A stretch of 64,000 nt of DNA from Modestobacter excelsi (lineage in GTDB: Bacteria > Actinomycetota > Actinomycetes > Mycobacteriales > Geodermatophilaceae), in the NCBI RefSeq assembly GCF_005930495.1, contig NZ_SJEX01000001.1, positions 62,001 through 126,000 on the forward strand, given 5' to 3'. Shown here one piece after another: positions 1 through 7,964 of the stretch. Position 1 is the first letter of the stretch. Every line of letters begins with the position of its first letter. The translations under genes and the position numbers were made by a program. The notes beneath the pieces are model-generated. The model was given only the letters and a program-made list of their open reading frames with translations, was not told the DNA's origin and made no database searches.

Positions 1-848
1 CGACGGTGGGCTACGGCGACTTCTTCCCGGTGTCGACGGCAGGCCACCTCGTCGGCACCTACGTCATCGTCGGCGGGATCGTCACGCTGACACTGCTGTT
101 CACCCGGCTCGCCGACTACCTGCAGTCGGCTCGCGGGCGGCGCCGGAGGGGGATGAGTGCACTGCAGTTGACCGACCACGTCGTCGTCCTGGGCTACGTG
201 CCGGGGCGGACCGAGCGGATGCTCACCGAACTGCACGCGGAGAACGCGACGCCGATCGCACTGTGCGCCTGGGACGACGTCCCGGAGAACCCGGTGCCCG
301 AGGACCCGGTCGTCTCCTTCGTGCGCGGCGACCTCGCCCACGCCGACGTCATGGACCGGGCCTGCGTCGGCCGGGCCCGGACGGTCGTCGTCGACGGGCG
401 GGACGACAACGAGACCCTGGCGATCGCCGTCGCGGTGGAGCACGCCAACCCGGGGGTGCACACGGTGGCGGCGCTGCGTGACCTGGGCCGGCGGGACAAC
501 CTGCGCTACGTCAACCCGGGGATCGCCTGCGTGCAGTGGCACATGCCCTCCCTGATCACCGAGGAGGCGCTGGACCCGGGCATCACCGAGGTCTACAGCG
601 ACCTGATGAGCAGCGGGGGCGGCGGCAACACCTACTCGGTGCGGCTGCCCGCCGGGCACGGGTTCGGCGCGTTCGGGGACTGCCAGCAGCACCTCGGGCG
701 CACGTACGGGGCGACCGTGCTCGCCGTCCGCACGGCCGAGGGCCTCCAGCTCAGCCCGGCCTGGGACACCCCCCTCCCGGAGGGGACGACGCTGTACTAC
801 GTCGCCCGCTCGCGGATCGCCGACGACGGGCTGCTCGCGGCCCGGTGA
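1..848 (+). CDS. Potassium channel with TrkA-N domain (5' end cut off by window)
   Basis: The frame is open from base 3 and starts with the channel selectivity filter TVGYGD, so the pore helix and first membrane segment lie upstream of the window. A second hydrophobic helix (about residues 14-38 of the visible part) is followed by a basic stretch and a Rossmann-type regulatory domain opening with a glycine-rich nucleotide loop (VVLGYVPGRTE). A TrkA-C-like tail covers roughly residues 200-275. Families with this layout (Kch/MthK type) are inner-membrane K+ channels gated by a cytoplasmic nucleotide- or ion-sensing domain. The 3' end overlaps the convergent GAF gene by about 50 bases. Confidence 0.88.
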   Translation, partial: TVGYGDFFPVSTAGHLVGTYVIVGGIVTLTLLFTRLADYLQSARGRRRRGMSALQLTDHVVVLGYVPGRTERMLTELHAENATPIALCAWDDVPENPVPEDPVVSFVRGDLAHADVMDRACVGRARTVVVDGRDDNETLAIAVAVEHANPGVHTVAALRDLGRRDNLRYVNPGIACVQWHMPSLITEEALDPGITEVYSDLMSSGGGGNTYSVRLPAGHGFGAFGDCQQHLGRTYGATVLAVRTAEGLQLSPAWDTPLPEGTTLYYVARSRIADDGLLAAR

Positions 849-1315
849 GCCGACGCGTCCGCGGGGAGCATGGTGCTCAGCATCCGGGCGGTCATCTCCA
901 CCACCGGCAGGAAGCGGACCAGGGTGCGCGGCTGGGCGCGGACCGAGAGCCCGCAGAGGGTGCCGAACAGGGTGCCCTGGCGGGTGACCAGCGGGACGCC
1001 GATGTAGGCGGCGACCCGGTGCGGCAGGCCGGTCTCCAGGTCGCGGTAGGCCGGGGTCGCGGCGGTGACGGTGGCGACCCGCGGACCGTTCCCGCTGACC
1101 ATGGAGTGGCAGAAGCTGCGGTTCCAGGAGATCGAGGTGCCCGGCGGCAGGACCTCCGCGGGATGGGAGTGCAGCACCACCTGCAACGGCTCCTGGACCT
1201 CGGTCACCAGCCAGACGTCGAGCCCGACGGTGCGGTGCAGGAAGGCGAGCGAGGCACGAGCGGCCGACGTCCAGTCCTCGAAGGGGACGACGTCGTCCAC
1301 GAGGATCGTGCTCAT
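797..1315 (-). CDS. GAF domain-containing protein
   Basis: A 172-residue protein starting MSTILVDD. The centre and C-terminus (about residues 35-155) read as a single GAF fold, with a typical IGVPLVTRQGTLFGTLCG strand-turn-strand segment and a nearby Cys/His pair (SFCHSMV). GAF domains bind small ligands or sense redox and light state; no output domain is attached, so it may work in trans. An upstream in-frame start at 1390 would add 25 residues without GAF character, so the ATG at 1315 was preferred. No ideal ribosome-binding site is visible for either start. Confidence 0.7.
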   Translation of the reverse strand: MSTILVDDVVPFEDWTSAARASLAFLHRTVGLDVWLVTEVQEPLQVVLHSHPAEVLPPGTSISWNRSFCHSMVSGNGPRVATVTAATPAYRDLETGLPHRVAAYIGVPLVTRQGTLFGTLCGLSVRAQPRTLVRFLPVVEMTARMLSTMLPADASAHRAASSPSSAIRERAT

Positions 1316-1459
1316 GCACCTGGTTACGTCGGTGTCGTTCCCCCCGTCAATCACTTCGCACGCTGCAGATCCGGTACTGCCGCGATCCACCCTCCCCGTG
1401 GTCGGCTCGCCACGGTGCGTGGTCGGCGCGTGGGGCGGGCACCCGGGCCGGCCGAGGGG

Positions 1460-1840
1460 TCATCGCCGGTCGAACCGGGTCACCCGGTCCGGCTCGGCGG
1501 TGAACGGGTTGGCCCACTCCGACGCCGCCCCGGTGATCGGCTGGGCGTCGGTGACCACGGTGAACGGGCTGCCCGGGTAGACGGCCAGCACCCGGGAGCT
1601 CGAGGTCAGCTCCACGGTGTGCTCGAGCAGCTCGCCGCGGCGGAGCTGCTGGGTCGTCCGGCGCCCGCGGAGCTCCTCGCCGACCTCCGCCCGCCACTGC
1701 GCGCCGTCGTGGGTGAAGTCGATGGCCTGCACCCGGTCGGCGGGTGCGGCCGGATCGCAGCCGGCGAACTCGGCGAGGGCGTCGTAGAGCCGTTCCGCCT
1801 GCTCGTCGTCGCTGACCCGGGGGACGAAGAAGGCGACCAT
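1460..1840 (-). CDS. Conserved hypothetical protein, 126 aa
   Basis: Starts at ATG 1840 (MVAFFVPRVSDDEQAERLYDAL). It is an acidic, soluble alpha/beta-looking protein without signal peptide or membrane segment. A longer in-frame extension to 2353 is arginine/glycine-rich and is the antisense shadow of the next gene, so it was excluded. It lies 29 bases downstream of the DUF2505 gene on the same strand and may be co-transcribed with it. I do not recognise a characterised function. Confidence 0.65.
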   Translation of the reverse strand: MVAFFVPRVSDDEQAERLYDALAEFAGCDPAAPADRVQAIDFTHDGAQWRAEVGEELRGRRTTQQLRRGELLEHTVELTSSSRVLAVYPGSPFTVVTDAQPITGAASEWANPFTAEPDRVTRFDRR

Positions 1841-1869
1841 GCCGCGATCGTCGCAGCCGGCACCGACAG

Positions 1870-2346
1870 TCAGCCCAGCCGGCGCCGGAGCAGCTCGTCC
1901 TCCCGCCGCAGGACCACCGCGACCAGCTCGGTGACCGCGCCCTCGGCCTGCCGCCCGATGAGCGGTGCGTCGACCTTCGCCTTCCCCGTGACGGTCGACC
2001 TGGTGCCGTCCCCGGTCGCGGTCAGCAGCCGCTCGCCGGTGACCCGGACCGTCCGGCCGAAGACCTCGGCCCGCACGTCCAGCGCGCCACGGTGACCCGC
2101 GCCGTCCGGCGCCCAGGTGGTGCGCTCGACGACGGAGACGGAGGACCCGACGAACCGGGCGAAGACCGTCGGGATGCCTGCCGTGGGGGCGGCGAGCCGG
2201 ACGGTGCTGACCGGTCCGGCCACCGTGACCTCCTCGGCCTGCCCGCCGAGGGCCGCGGCCCGGTCGTGGAGGAAGGCCTCGTCGGTGAGCAGGGCGAGCA
2301 CGGCGTCCGGCGGGGCGGGGTAGGACGCGGAGAAGTCGATGGCCAC
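1870..2346 (-). CDS. DUF2505 family protein (SRPBCC-like fold)
   Basis: A 158-residue protein starting at GTG 2346 (MAIDFSASYPAPPDAVLALLTDEAFLHDRA). The N-terminal pattern, two beta strands around a helix that contacts a hydrophobic pocket, is the hallmark of DUF2505, an actinobacterial family related to START/SRPBCC lipid- or ligand-binding domains. No signal peptide is visible. Function in the family is not established. It sits between the response regulator gene and a small hypothetical on the same strand. Confidence 0.75.
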   Translation of the reverse strand: MAIDFSASYPAPPDAVLALLTDEAFLHDRAAALGGQAEEVTVAGPVSTVRLAAPTAGIPTVFARFVGSSVSVVERTTWAPDGAGHRGALDVRAEVFGRTVRVTGERLLTATGDGTRSTVTGKAKVDAPLIGRQAEGAVTELVAVVLRREDELLRRRLG

Positions 2347-2398
2347 GCCTCATCCTCGCTGCCCCGGGGCGTCGCCGCGTTCCCAGCCGAGTCCTGAC

Positions 2399-3064
2399 TC
2401 AGCCCTCGAGCAGACCGGCCTCGTGGGCGAGGATGGCCGCCTGCGTGCGGTTGCTCAGGTCGAGCTTGGTGAGCAGCCGGGAGACGTAGGTCTTCACGGT
2501 CGCCTCGCTGACGAAGAGCTTCTCGGCCAGCGCAGCGTTGGACTTCCCGGTGCCGAGCAGCCGCAGCACCTCGAGCTCACGGTCGGACAGCGCGGCCAGC
2601 CGGCGCAACGCGCGGGACCGGCGCGGAGCGGCCTTCTTGTCCACGTAGGACTCGATCAGCGCCGCGGTCACCTTGGGCGACAGGGTGGCGGTGCCGTCGG
2701 CGACGGCCCGGACGGCAGCGGCGATCTCCCGCGGTGGGGTGTCCTTGAGCAGGAAGCCCGCAGCTCCCGCGGCGAGCGCTGCGTAGACGTAGTCGTCGAC
2801 GTGGAATGTGGTCAGGACGGCGACCTGGGGCGGATCGGGTTCGGCGAGGATCTCCCGGGTGGCGGCCAGCCCGTCGAGCACCGGCATGCGGATGTCGATC
2901 AGCACGACGTCGGGGCGCAGGTCCCGGGCGGCCCGGACCGCGGCGGCGCCGTCACCGGCCTCGCCGACGACGGTGAAGCCGCCGGCTGCCTCGAGCACCG
3001 TGCGCAGGCCGAACCGCACGAGCTCCTCGTCGTCCACCAGCAGCACCCTGATCGGTCCGGTCAC
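2399..3064 (-). CDS. NarL/LuxR-type response regulator
   Basis: A 221-residue two-domain response regulator. The receiver domain holds the acidic pair DDEE at residues 11-14, phosphoacceptor Asp57 in DVVLIDIRMP, and a conserved Lys near residue 107 (FLLKD). The C-terminal helix-turn-helix of NarL/FixJ type begins at about residue 155 (LSDRELEVLRLLGTGKSNAALA). The GTG start at 3064 overlaps the stop of the sensor kinase gene (GTGA), so the two are translationally coupled. Further upstream in-frame starts lie inside the kinase gene and were rejected. It is expected to control the adjacent, divergently transcribed ABC exporter at 4402-6080. Confidence 0.92.
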   Translation of the reverse strand: MTGPIRVLLVDDEELVRFGLRTVLEAAGGFTVVGEAGDGAAAVRAARDLRPDVVLIDIRMPVLDGLAATREILAEPDPPQVAVLTTFHVDDYVYAALAAGAAGFLLKDTPPREIAAAVRAVADGTATLSPKVTAALIESYVDKKAAPRRSRALRRLAALSDRELEVLRLLGTGKSNAALAEKLFVSEATVKTYVSRLLTKLDLSNRTQAAILAHEAGLLEG

Positions 3065-4212
3065 GTCGGCAGCACCGCCTCGACGCCGAAGCCGCCGTCC
3101 AGCCGCGGCTCCGCGGTCAGCCGGCCGCCCAGCGTGCGCACCCGCTCGGCGAGCCCGACGAGCCCGTAGCCGCCACCGCGCGCCTCGGCGACCCGGGCCT
3201 CCCGGGGCGGCCCGTTGACCACCCGGACGACGAGCTCCCCGCCGGCACGGTCGACCCGCACGCACACCGGGGCGCCCGGTGCGTGCCGACCGGCGTTCGT
3301 CAGCGCCTCCTGCACGATCCGGTAGACGGCGCGTCCGACCGCGGGATCGACCGGAGCGGCGTCCGGGTCGCCGGCGACGAGGTCCACGGTCATGCCCGCC
3401 CTCCGCGCGTCGGTGACCAGCCGCAGGAGGTCGTCGATGCCCGGCTGCGGGCCGAGCGGCGCACCCTCGTCGACGTCACTGCCGCGCAGCACGCCGACCA
3501 TCTGGCGCAGCTCGTCGAGCGCCTGCCGGCCGGCGGACTGCACGTTGCCGGCCAGCTGCTCGACGCGTCGCTGGTCGGCCGCGGCCATCTCGATGGCGCC
3601 GGCCTGCAGCACCATGAGGCTCACCCGGTGACCGACGGTGTCGTGCATCTCGCGCGCGATCCTGGTCCGCTCGCTGAGCACCGCCTCACGGGCCAGCAGC
3701 TCGCGCTCGGACTCCGCCCGCTCGGCCCGCTCGGTGAGCGCGGCGAGCAGCTCGGCACGGGTCCGCGCCCACGCGCCCAGCGCGCCCGGCAGGACGACGG
3801 CCACCAGGGCGAGGCCCACCGCCCCGATCGTCTCGTTGGCGGTCGGGAGGCCCCAGGGCTGCAGGACGGCGACCGAGCCGAGGACCGCCGCGGCGATCCG
3901 GACCGGCCAGCGCCCGTCGTAGCGCCCGACGGCGTAGGCGGTGACCAGCAGCGCGATCGTGACGGGCGGGGAGAGGGCGGTGAGCAGCACGCTGACCGCG
4001 AACGGGACCAGCGGTGCCCGCCGGCGGAAGGCGAGGAGCAGGACGACGAGCACCACGGTGCCGGCCACGTCCACGGGGAGGGGCAGGAGGTCCGCGTCGT
4101 CGGGGGCGCGGCCGGTGAGGGTGACCGCGACCGCGCTGACCGTGGCGAGCAGCACCTCGAGCCAGACGGCGCGCAGCGGCAACCCCGGCCACAGCCGCGT
4201 CCGGATGCCCAT
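3061..4212 (-). CDS. NarL-family sensor histidine kinase
   Basis: A 383-residue membrane kinase. The N-terminal half has several hydrophobic helices (about residues 14-34, 47-62, 68-95, 104-150) with short loops, so it probably senses a membrane or envelope signal. A coiled-coil dimerisation segment leads to the HisKA_3 phosphoacceptor His190 (AREMHDTVGHRVSLM). The HATPase domain includes ALTNAGRHA and the GGGYGLVGLAERV loop. Its stop codon overlaps the start of the response regulator gene. The 189-base gap to the divergent ABC exporter at 4402 probably contains promoters for both directions. Confidence 0.92.
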   Translation of the reverse strand: MGIRTRLWPGLPLRAVWLEVLLATVSAVAVTLTGRAPDDADLLPLPVDVAGTVVLVVLLLAFRRRAPLVPFAVSVLLTALSPPVTIALLVTAYAVGRYDGRWPVRIAAAVLGSVAVLQPWGLPTANETIGAVGLALVAVVLPGALGAWARTRAELLAALTERAERAESERELLAREAVLSERTRIAREMHDTVGHRVSLMVLQAGAIEMAAADQRRVEQLAGNVQSAGRQALDELRQMVGVLRGSDVDEGAPLGPQPGIDDLLRLVTDARRAGMTVDLVAGDPDAAPVDPAVGRAVYRIVQEALTNAGRHAPGAPVCVRVDRAGGELVVRVVNGPPREARVAEARGGGYGLVGLAERVRTLGGRLTAEPRLDGGFGVEAVLPT

Positions 4213-4401
4213 GCCGGCGAGCGTAGGGCGCGGCGGGCGGTCGTCGGGTCGTCCGCGAGTGGACGGTCACCGTCAACTTCCGGATGACCCGGGATCGACG
4301 TCCGGCCAGCGCATTCGCGGCCTCCGGGTGACGCGGAGACCGACCTCGACGGCGTTACCTCTGCCATCGAGACCGGACGAGCCGGTCGAACGGAGGCCAT
4401 C

Positions 4402-5277
4402 ATGATCACGGTCAGCGGACTGACCAAGGAGTACGGCGAGCGGACCGTCGTCGACGACGTGTCCTTCACCCTGGAGCCGGGCACCGTCACCGGCTTCCTC
4501 GGGCAGAACGGCGCCGGCAAGACGACGACGATGCGGATGATGACCGGCCTGGTGCCGGCGACCGCAGGCACCGCGCTGGTCGACGGCCGCCGCTACACCG
4601 ATCTGCCCAACCCGGGCGCCGTCGTCGGGGCCCTGCTCGACGCCTCGGCCGTGCACCCGGGACGGACGGGGCGCACCCACCTGCGACTGCTGGCGTCGGC
4701 GGTGGGCGTCGGAGCGTCCCGCGTCGACGAGGTGCTCGACCTCGTCGGGCTCGCCGATGCCGGACGCCGGCGGGTGGGCGGCTACTCGCTGGGCATGCGG
4801 CAGCGGCTGGGCATCGCCGGAGCGCTGCTCGCGGACCCGCCGGTGCTGGTGTTCGACGAGCCGGCCAACGGGCTGGACCCCGAGGGCATCCGGTGGATGC
4901 GCGACCTGCTGCGGAGCCACGCGGCCCGCGGGGGCACGGTCCTGCTGTCGAGCCACCTGCTCGGCGAGGTCGAGCACACGGTGGACCGGCTGCTGGTCAT
5001 CGGTGCGGGCCGCATCGTGGCCGACGGCCCGGTCGCCTCGCTGCTCGGCCGCGACGGGACGACGGTTCGTGCCCTCGACCCGGCCCCGCTGGCGCGGGAC
5101 CTGTCGGCGGCCGGCCTGCCCGTCGAGCTCGGTTCGGAGGGTGCGCTGGTCGTCCCGGGCGCCGAGCCGTCCCGCGTCTTCGCCGTCGCGGCTGCCGGCG
5201 GCCACGTCCTCACCGAGCTCCGTGCCGACGAGCGCGGCCTCGAGGACCTCTTCTTCCAGCTCACCACCGCGTCATGA
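4402..5277 (+). CDS. ABC transporter ATP-binding protein
   Basis: A 291-residue ABC ATPase. Walker A is GQNGAGKTT (residues 34-42), the signature is YSLGMRQRLG, and Walker B plus D-loop read VLVFDEPANGLDPEG. The C-terminal ~80 residues form the accessory region seen in daunorubicin/bacitracin-type exporters. The ATG at 4402 follows a good ribosome-binding site (CGGAGG). Its stop overlaps an ATG of the downstream permease frame (ATGA). With the kinase/regulator pair divergent, this is the usual layout of a drug or antimicrobial-peptide efflux system; the substrate cannot be told from sequence. Confidence 0.92.
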   Translation: MITVSGLTKEYGERTVVDDVSFTLEPGTVTGFLGQNGAGKTTTMRMMTGLVPATAGTALVDGRRYTDLPNPGAVVGALLDASAVHPGRTGRTHLRLLASAVGVGASRVDEVLDLVGLADAGRRRVGGYSLGMRQRLGIAGALLADPPVLVFDEPANGLDPEGIRWMRDLLRSHAARGGTVLLSSHLLGEVEHTVDRLLVIGAGRIVADGPVASLLGRDGTTVRALDPAPLARDLSAAGLPVELGSEGALVVPGAEPSRVFAVAAAGGHVLTELRADERGLEDLFFQLTTAS

Positions 5278-5327
5278 CCGCCGCGGTGCACCTGACCACC
5301 ACCCGCACTGCCACGAAGGAGCCTGTG

Positions 5328-6080
5328 ATGACCGACATCCTGACCTCCGCTCCGCGACCGGTCGCCCGCTCGATCGGGGTCTCGGCTGTCCCGCTGGTGG
5401 GGCTGGAGATCCGAAAGTCCCTGTCCACGCGGTCGGGCAAGGCCGTGGCGCTCGCCGCGGCCGCCCTCGCCCCAGCGGCCACCGCGATGCTCTCGTCCAG
5501 CGGCGACGAGCTCGACGCGGCGAAGGGTCCGATCGGCGCGCTCGGCATGGTGACGGCGCTCGTGCTGTTCCCGCTGGGGGTCCTCGCGACCGCCGGGGAG
5601 TGGAGCCACCGCACCGCGCAGACGACGTTCCTGCTCGTGCCGAACCGGACCAGGGTGGTGCTGGCCAAGGCGCTCGCCGTGGCCGTGATGGGTGCGGTGC
5701 TGGCGGCGCTCGCCGGTGCGGCGTCCGCGGCCGTGCTGTCGGTTGCCCCCATCGGGAACCCGACGTGGGACGGCGTGGCGCAGGCGCTGGCCGTCTCGGT
5801 GGCGGCGGGTGCTGCGTTCGCGGTGGTCGGCGCCGGGGTGGGAGCGGCGCTGGGCAACACCCCGGCGGCGCTGACCAGCCTCTACCTGACGGTGCTCGGC
5901 GCGATGCCGGCGCTGCGGCTGGTCCGGCCGGAGGTCGCGGAGCGGCTCGACCCGGCGAACGCGGTGCTCCAGCTGGCGATCGGCAACGGCACCACCGGCC
6001 ACGTGCTGACGCTCGTCGGCTGGGTGGTCGTGACCACGGCAGCCGGGGTCGTCCTCACCCGCCGACGCCCCGTGTCGTGA
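5328..6080 (+). CDS. ABC-2 type transporter permease
   Basis: A membrane protein of about 250 residues with six hydrophobic stretches, including ALAAAALAPAATAML, MVTALVLFPLGVLAT and VLTLVGWVVVTTAAGVVLT, consistent with an ABC-2 permease partnered with the preceding ATPase. ATG 5328 is preferred because AAGGAG lies ten bases upstream. An alternative ATG at 5274 overlaps the ATPase stop codon and would add 18 residues. A strong hairpin terminator follows 18 bases after the stop. Confidence 0.85.
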   Translation: MTDILTSAPRPVARSIGVSAVPLVGLEIRKSLSTRSGKAVALAAAALAPAATAMLSSSGDELDAAKGPIGALGMVTALVLFPLGVLATAGEWSHRTAQTTFLLVPNRTRVVLAKALAVAVMGAVLAALAGAASAAVLSVAPIGNPTWDGVAQALAVSVAAGAAFAVVGAGVGAALGNTPAALTSLYLTVLGAMPALRLVRPEVAERLDPANAVLQLAIGNGTTGHVLTLVGWVVVTTAAGVVLTRRRPVS

Positions 6081-6097
6081 CCTCAGCGGTCCGAGCG

Positions 6098-6129
6098 GAG
6101 GGTGCCCCGACCACCGTCGGGGCACCCTC
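6098..6129. terminator. Bidirectional terminator hairpin
   Basis: Perfect 14-bp stem (GAGGGTGCCCCGAC / GTCGGGGCACCCTC) with a CACC loop, between the convergent ends of the ABC permease and the secreted protein gene. No U-tract is present, as is usual in actinobacteria. Confidence 0.8.
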
Positions 6130-6143
6130 CAGCCGCTGTCAGG

Positions 6144-6800
6144 TCAGGGGTTGAAGCTGACGTGGACGTGGTCCATGTGGTTCGCGGTGGGCGATCCGCG
6201 GTCCTCCATGGCCTGCCAGCCGGAGCCGCCGATCATGAAGATCCGCTGCTTCCAGATGACGTAGTCGACCTTGAAGCGGGCGGCGTTGTCGATCACGTAC
6301 TGCGCGACGGCGTTGCCCTTGGCGCCGTCGCTGTAGACCATGAAGTCGGCGGCGAGCTGCTGGGTCGGGGAGTGGCCGGGCCGGGTGTAGACGGTGGAGA
6401 CCCCGAACTCGGCGACGACCTCAGCGACCACTGGGCGGACGTGCGGCGCCCAGGCGCTGTAGGCGGTCGAGGTGCTGGTGGGCTTGCCCGTCAAGTCGGC
6501 GGCGGGAGCTGCCGCCGGGGCGGCAGCCGGTGCCGGGGCGGCAGCCGGTGCGGCAGCCGGTGCCGGGGCGGGCGCCGGTGCGGGCGCGGGTGCTGGTGCA
6601 GGGGCCGCCCCTGCCCAGTTCCCCTGGCTGTGACCGGGCGGACCGTCCCAGTGGCCGTCGGCCTGGGCGACCGACTGGCCTGCGAGGGCGAACGCGAGGG
6701 AGAACGCGCAGACGGCCGCTCCCCGCAGCACCCGGGGGCGGACGCCGGCGTGCAGGTCGTGGTCGTGCGGCAGGACGGTGTGCTGGCTGTTCATGCGCAT
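6144..6800 (-). CDS. Secreted protein with Ala-Pro linker and ARB_07466-like C-terminal domain
   Basis: A 218-residue exported protein. ATG 6800 is preceded by AGGAG nine bases upstream. The N-terminus carries a long signal peptide (arginines, then AAVCAFSLAFALAG, cleavage near AQA-DG). A low-complexity linker of alternating Ala-Pro runs from about residue 60 to 95. The C-terminal ~110 residues match the ARB_07466-like domain found in actinobacterial and phage cell-wall proteins, with a terminal NHMDHVHVSF motif resembling metal-binding residues of peptidoglycan peptidases. A cell-wall role is inferred; enzymatic activity is unproven. Confidence 0.82.
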   Translation of the reverse strand: MRMNSQHTVLPHDHDLHAGVRPRVLRGAAVCAFSLAFALAGQSVAQADGHWDGPPGHSQGNWAGAAPAPAPAPAPAPAPAPAAAPAAAPAPAAAPAAAPAADLTGKPTSTSTAYSAWAPHVRPVVAEVVAEFGVSTVYTRPGHSPTQQLAADFMVYSDGAKGNAVAQYVIDNAARFKVDYVIWKQRIFMIGGSGWQAMEDRGSPTANHMDHVHVSFNP

Positions 6801-7472
6801 GGAGAGGAGCTCCTGGTGAGGGCTGGGGTCGTCCGTCATCGGTACGACCTCGGTGTGGCGGTGCATCGGTTCGTCGTCCGGGTGGACGGCCGGTTCGGCA
6901 GCCGGGCGTGCGGCACCCACCGGAGAGCCCGCGGACCTGGTGAGGTCCGGGCGATCCGGCTCGACGCGGGGAGACCGCGGGAAGGACGGGTGCTGTGGCT
7001 GCGCCGGCTCAGGTGCGCGGCGAGGCGTCGCGGTGTCGTGCGCGACGGGTGCTCGCGGGCACTGGACAGGCCCGTGAACGCACCAAGCGGTGGCTCTCCG
7101 TTCTCCGAGGGCCGCCTGTCGGGTCCCCGGCTCGCGCCCGCGACGGCGGACGGGACCCGGCGGCATCCGGTCGGGGTCCCCGGGTGGGGAGGTGACGACC
7201 GACTGGACGCCCAGACCGTAGGGCCGCTGTGCATCTGCGACAACGGGAGAACGTCGGATCTGGCAGGTTCTGCACGTCCGCCGCGCCGGAGGAATCTGGT
7301 AGCTGGACTGGTCACGGCCTTGCGGTGGTCCCTGGGTGGAGGCGCGAAAAAAAATCGGCGCCGCCGTCCATGCGTCAGGAATCGAGAAGCCCGGGCCCGG
7401 TCGTCGGTCCTAGCCTCGTCCTCGATCGGCCCCGCCACGTCGGGGCCCGGGAGTGGGAGAGGGAGTGTCGAG
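6801..7472. other. 672-base intergenic region, no convincing gene
   Basis: The stretch separates the divergent secreted-protein gene and DUF1801 gene. The long frames here have shadow-like composition rich in Arg, Pro and Gly. An A8 run inside a small AT-richer patch near 7347-7356 is the only compositional feature; it may belong to the promoter of the downstream gene. Confidence 0.5.
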
Positions 7473-7922
7473 ATGACCGCGGAGACCATCACGACCGAGG
7501 CGGGCGGCTTCAGTGCCGAGGAGCGCGCCGCGATGAAGGCCCGTGCCGAGGAGCTGCGGGCCGAGGGCAGGGGCGGCGCGAAGAAGGCGGACGGGTTGCA
7601 GGCGCTCCTCGACGCGATCGCGAAGATGTCGCCGGAGGACCGCGCCCTCGCCGAGCGCGTCCACGTGACCGTCACCGCCGCTGCTCCGGATCTGCTGCCC
7701 AAGACCTGGTACGGCATGCCGGCCTACACGAACGCCGACGGCAAGGTCGTCGTCGCGGTCAAGAACGCGGGCAAGTTCGGCCAGCGCTACACGACCATGG
7801 AGTTCCAGGACCCGGCCCACCTCGACGACGGCGACATGTGGCCGGTGTCGTTCGCCCTCACGCGGTGGACGTCCGAGGTCGAGGAGAGGATCGCCGACCT
7901 GATGCGGGTCGCGGTGTCGTGA
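7473..7922 (+). CDS. DUF1801 family protein (iron-chaperone-like fold)
   Basis: A 149-residue soluble protein preceded by a purine-rich site (GAGAGGGAG). After a charged N-terminal extension (about residues 10-45) the remainder fits DUF1801/YdhG: a conserved KTWYGMPAY segment near residue 73 followed by strands ending in FALTRWTSEVEERIADL. The family includes frataxin-like folds annotated as iron chaperones, but biochemical roles are poorly defined. Monocistronic; convergent with the ribonuclease gene. Confidence 0.8.
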   Translation: MTAETITTEAGGFSAEERAAMKARAEELRAEGRGGAKKADGLQALLDAIAKMSPEDRALAERVHVTVTAAAPDLLPKTWYGMPAYTNADGKVVVAVKNAGKFGQRYTTMEFQDPAHLDDGDMWPVSFALTRWTSEVEERIADLMRVAVS

Positions 7923-7964
7923 CGACTCGTCCCGGGCTGGGCGGGTCCGGGCGCAGCCGCGGGG

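Noticed and set aside
4273-5205. 310-codon minus-strand open frame opposite the ABC ATPase
   Set aside because: Arg/Gln/His-rich shadow of the ATPase; the true gene has all ABC motifs.
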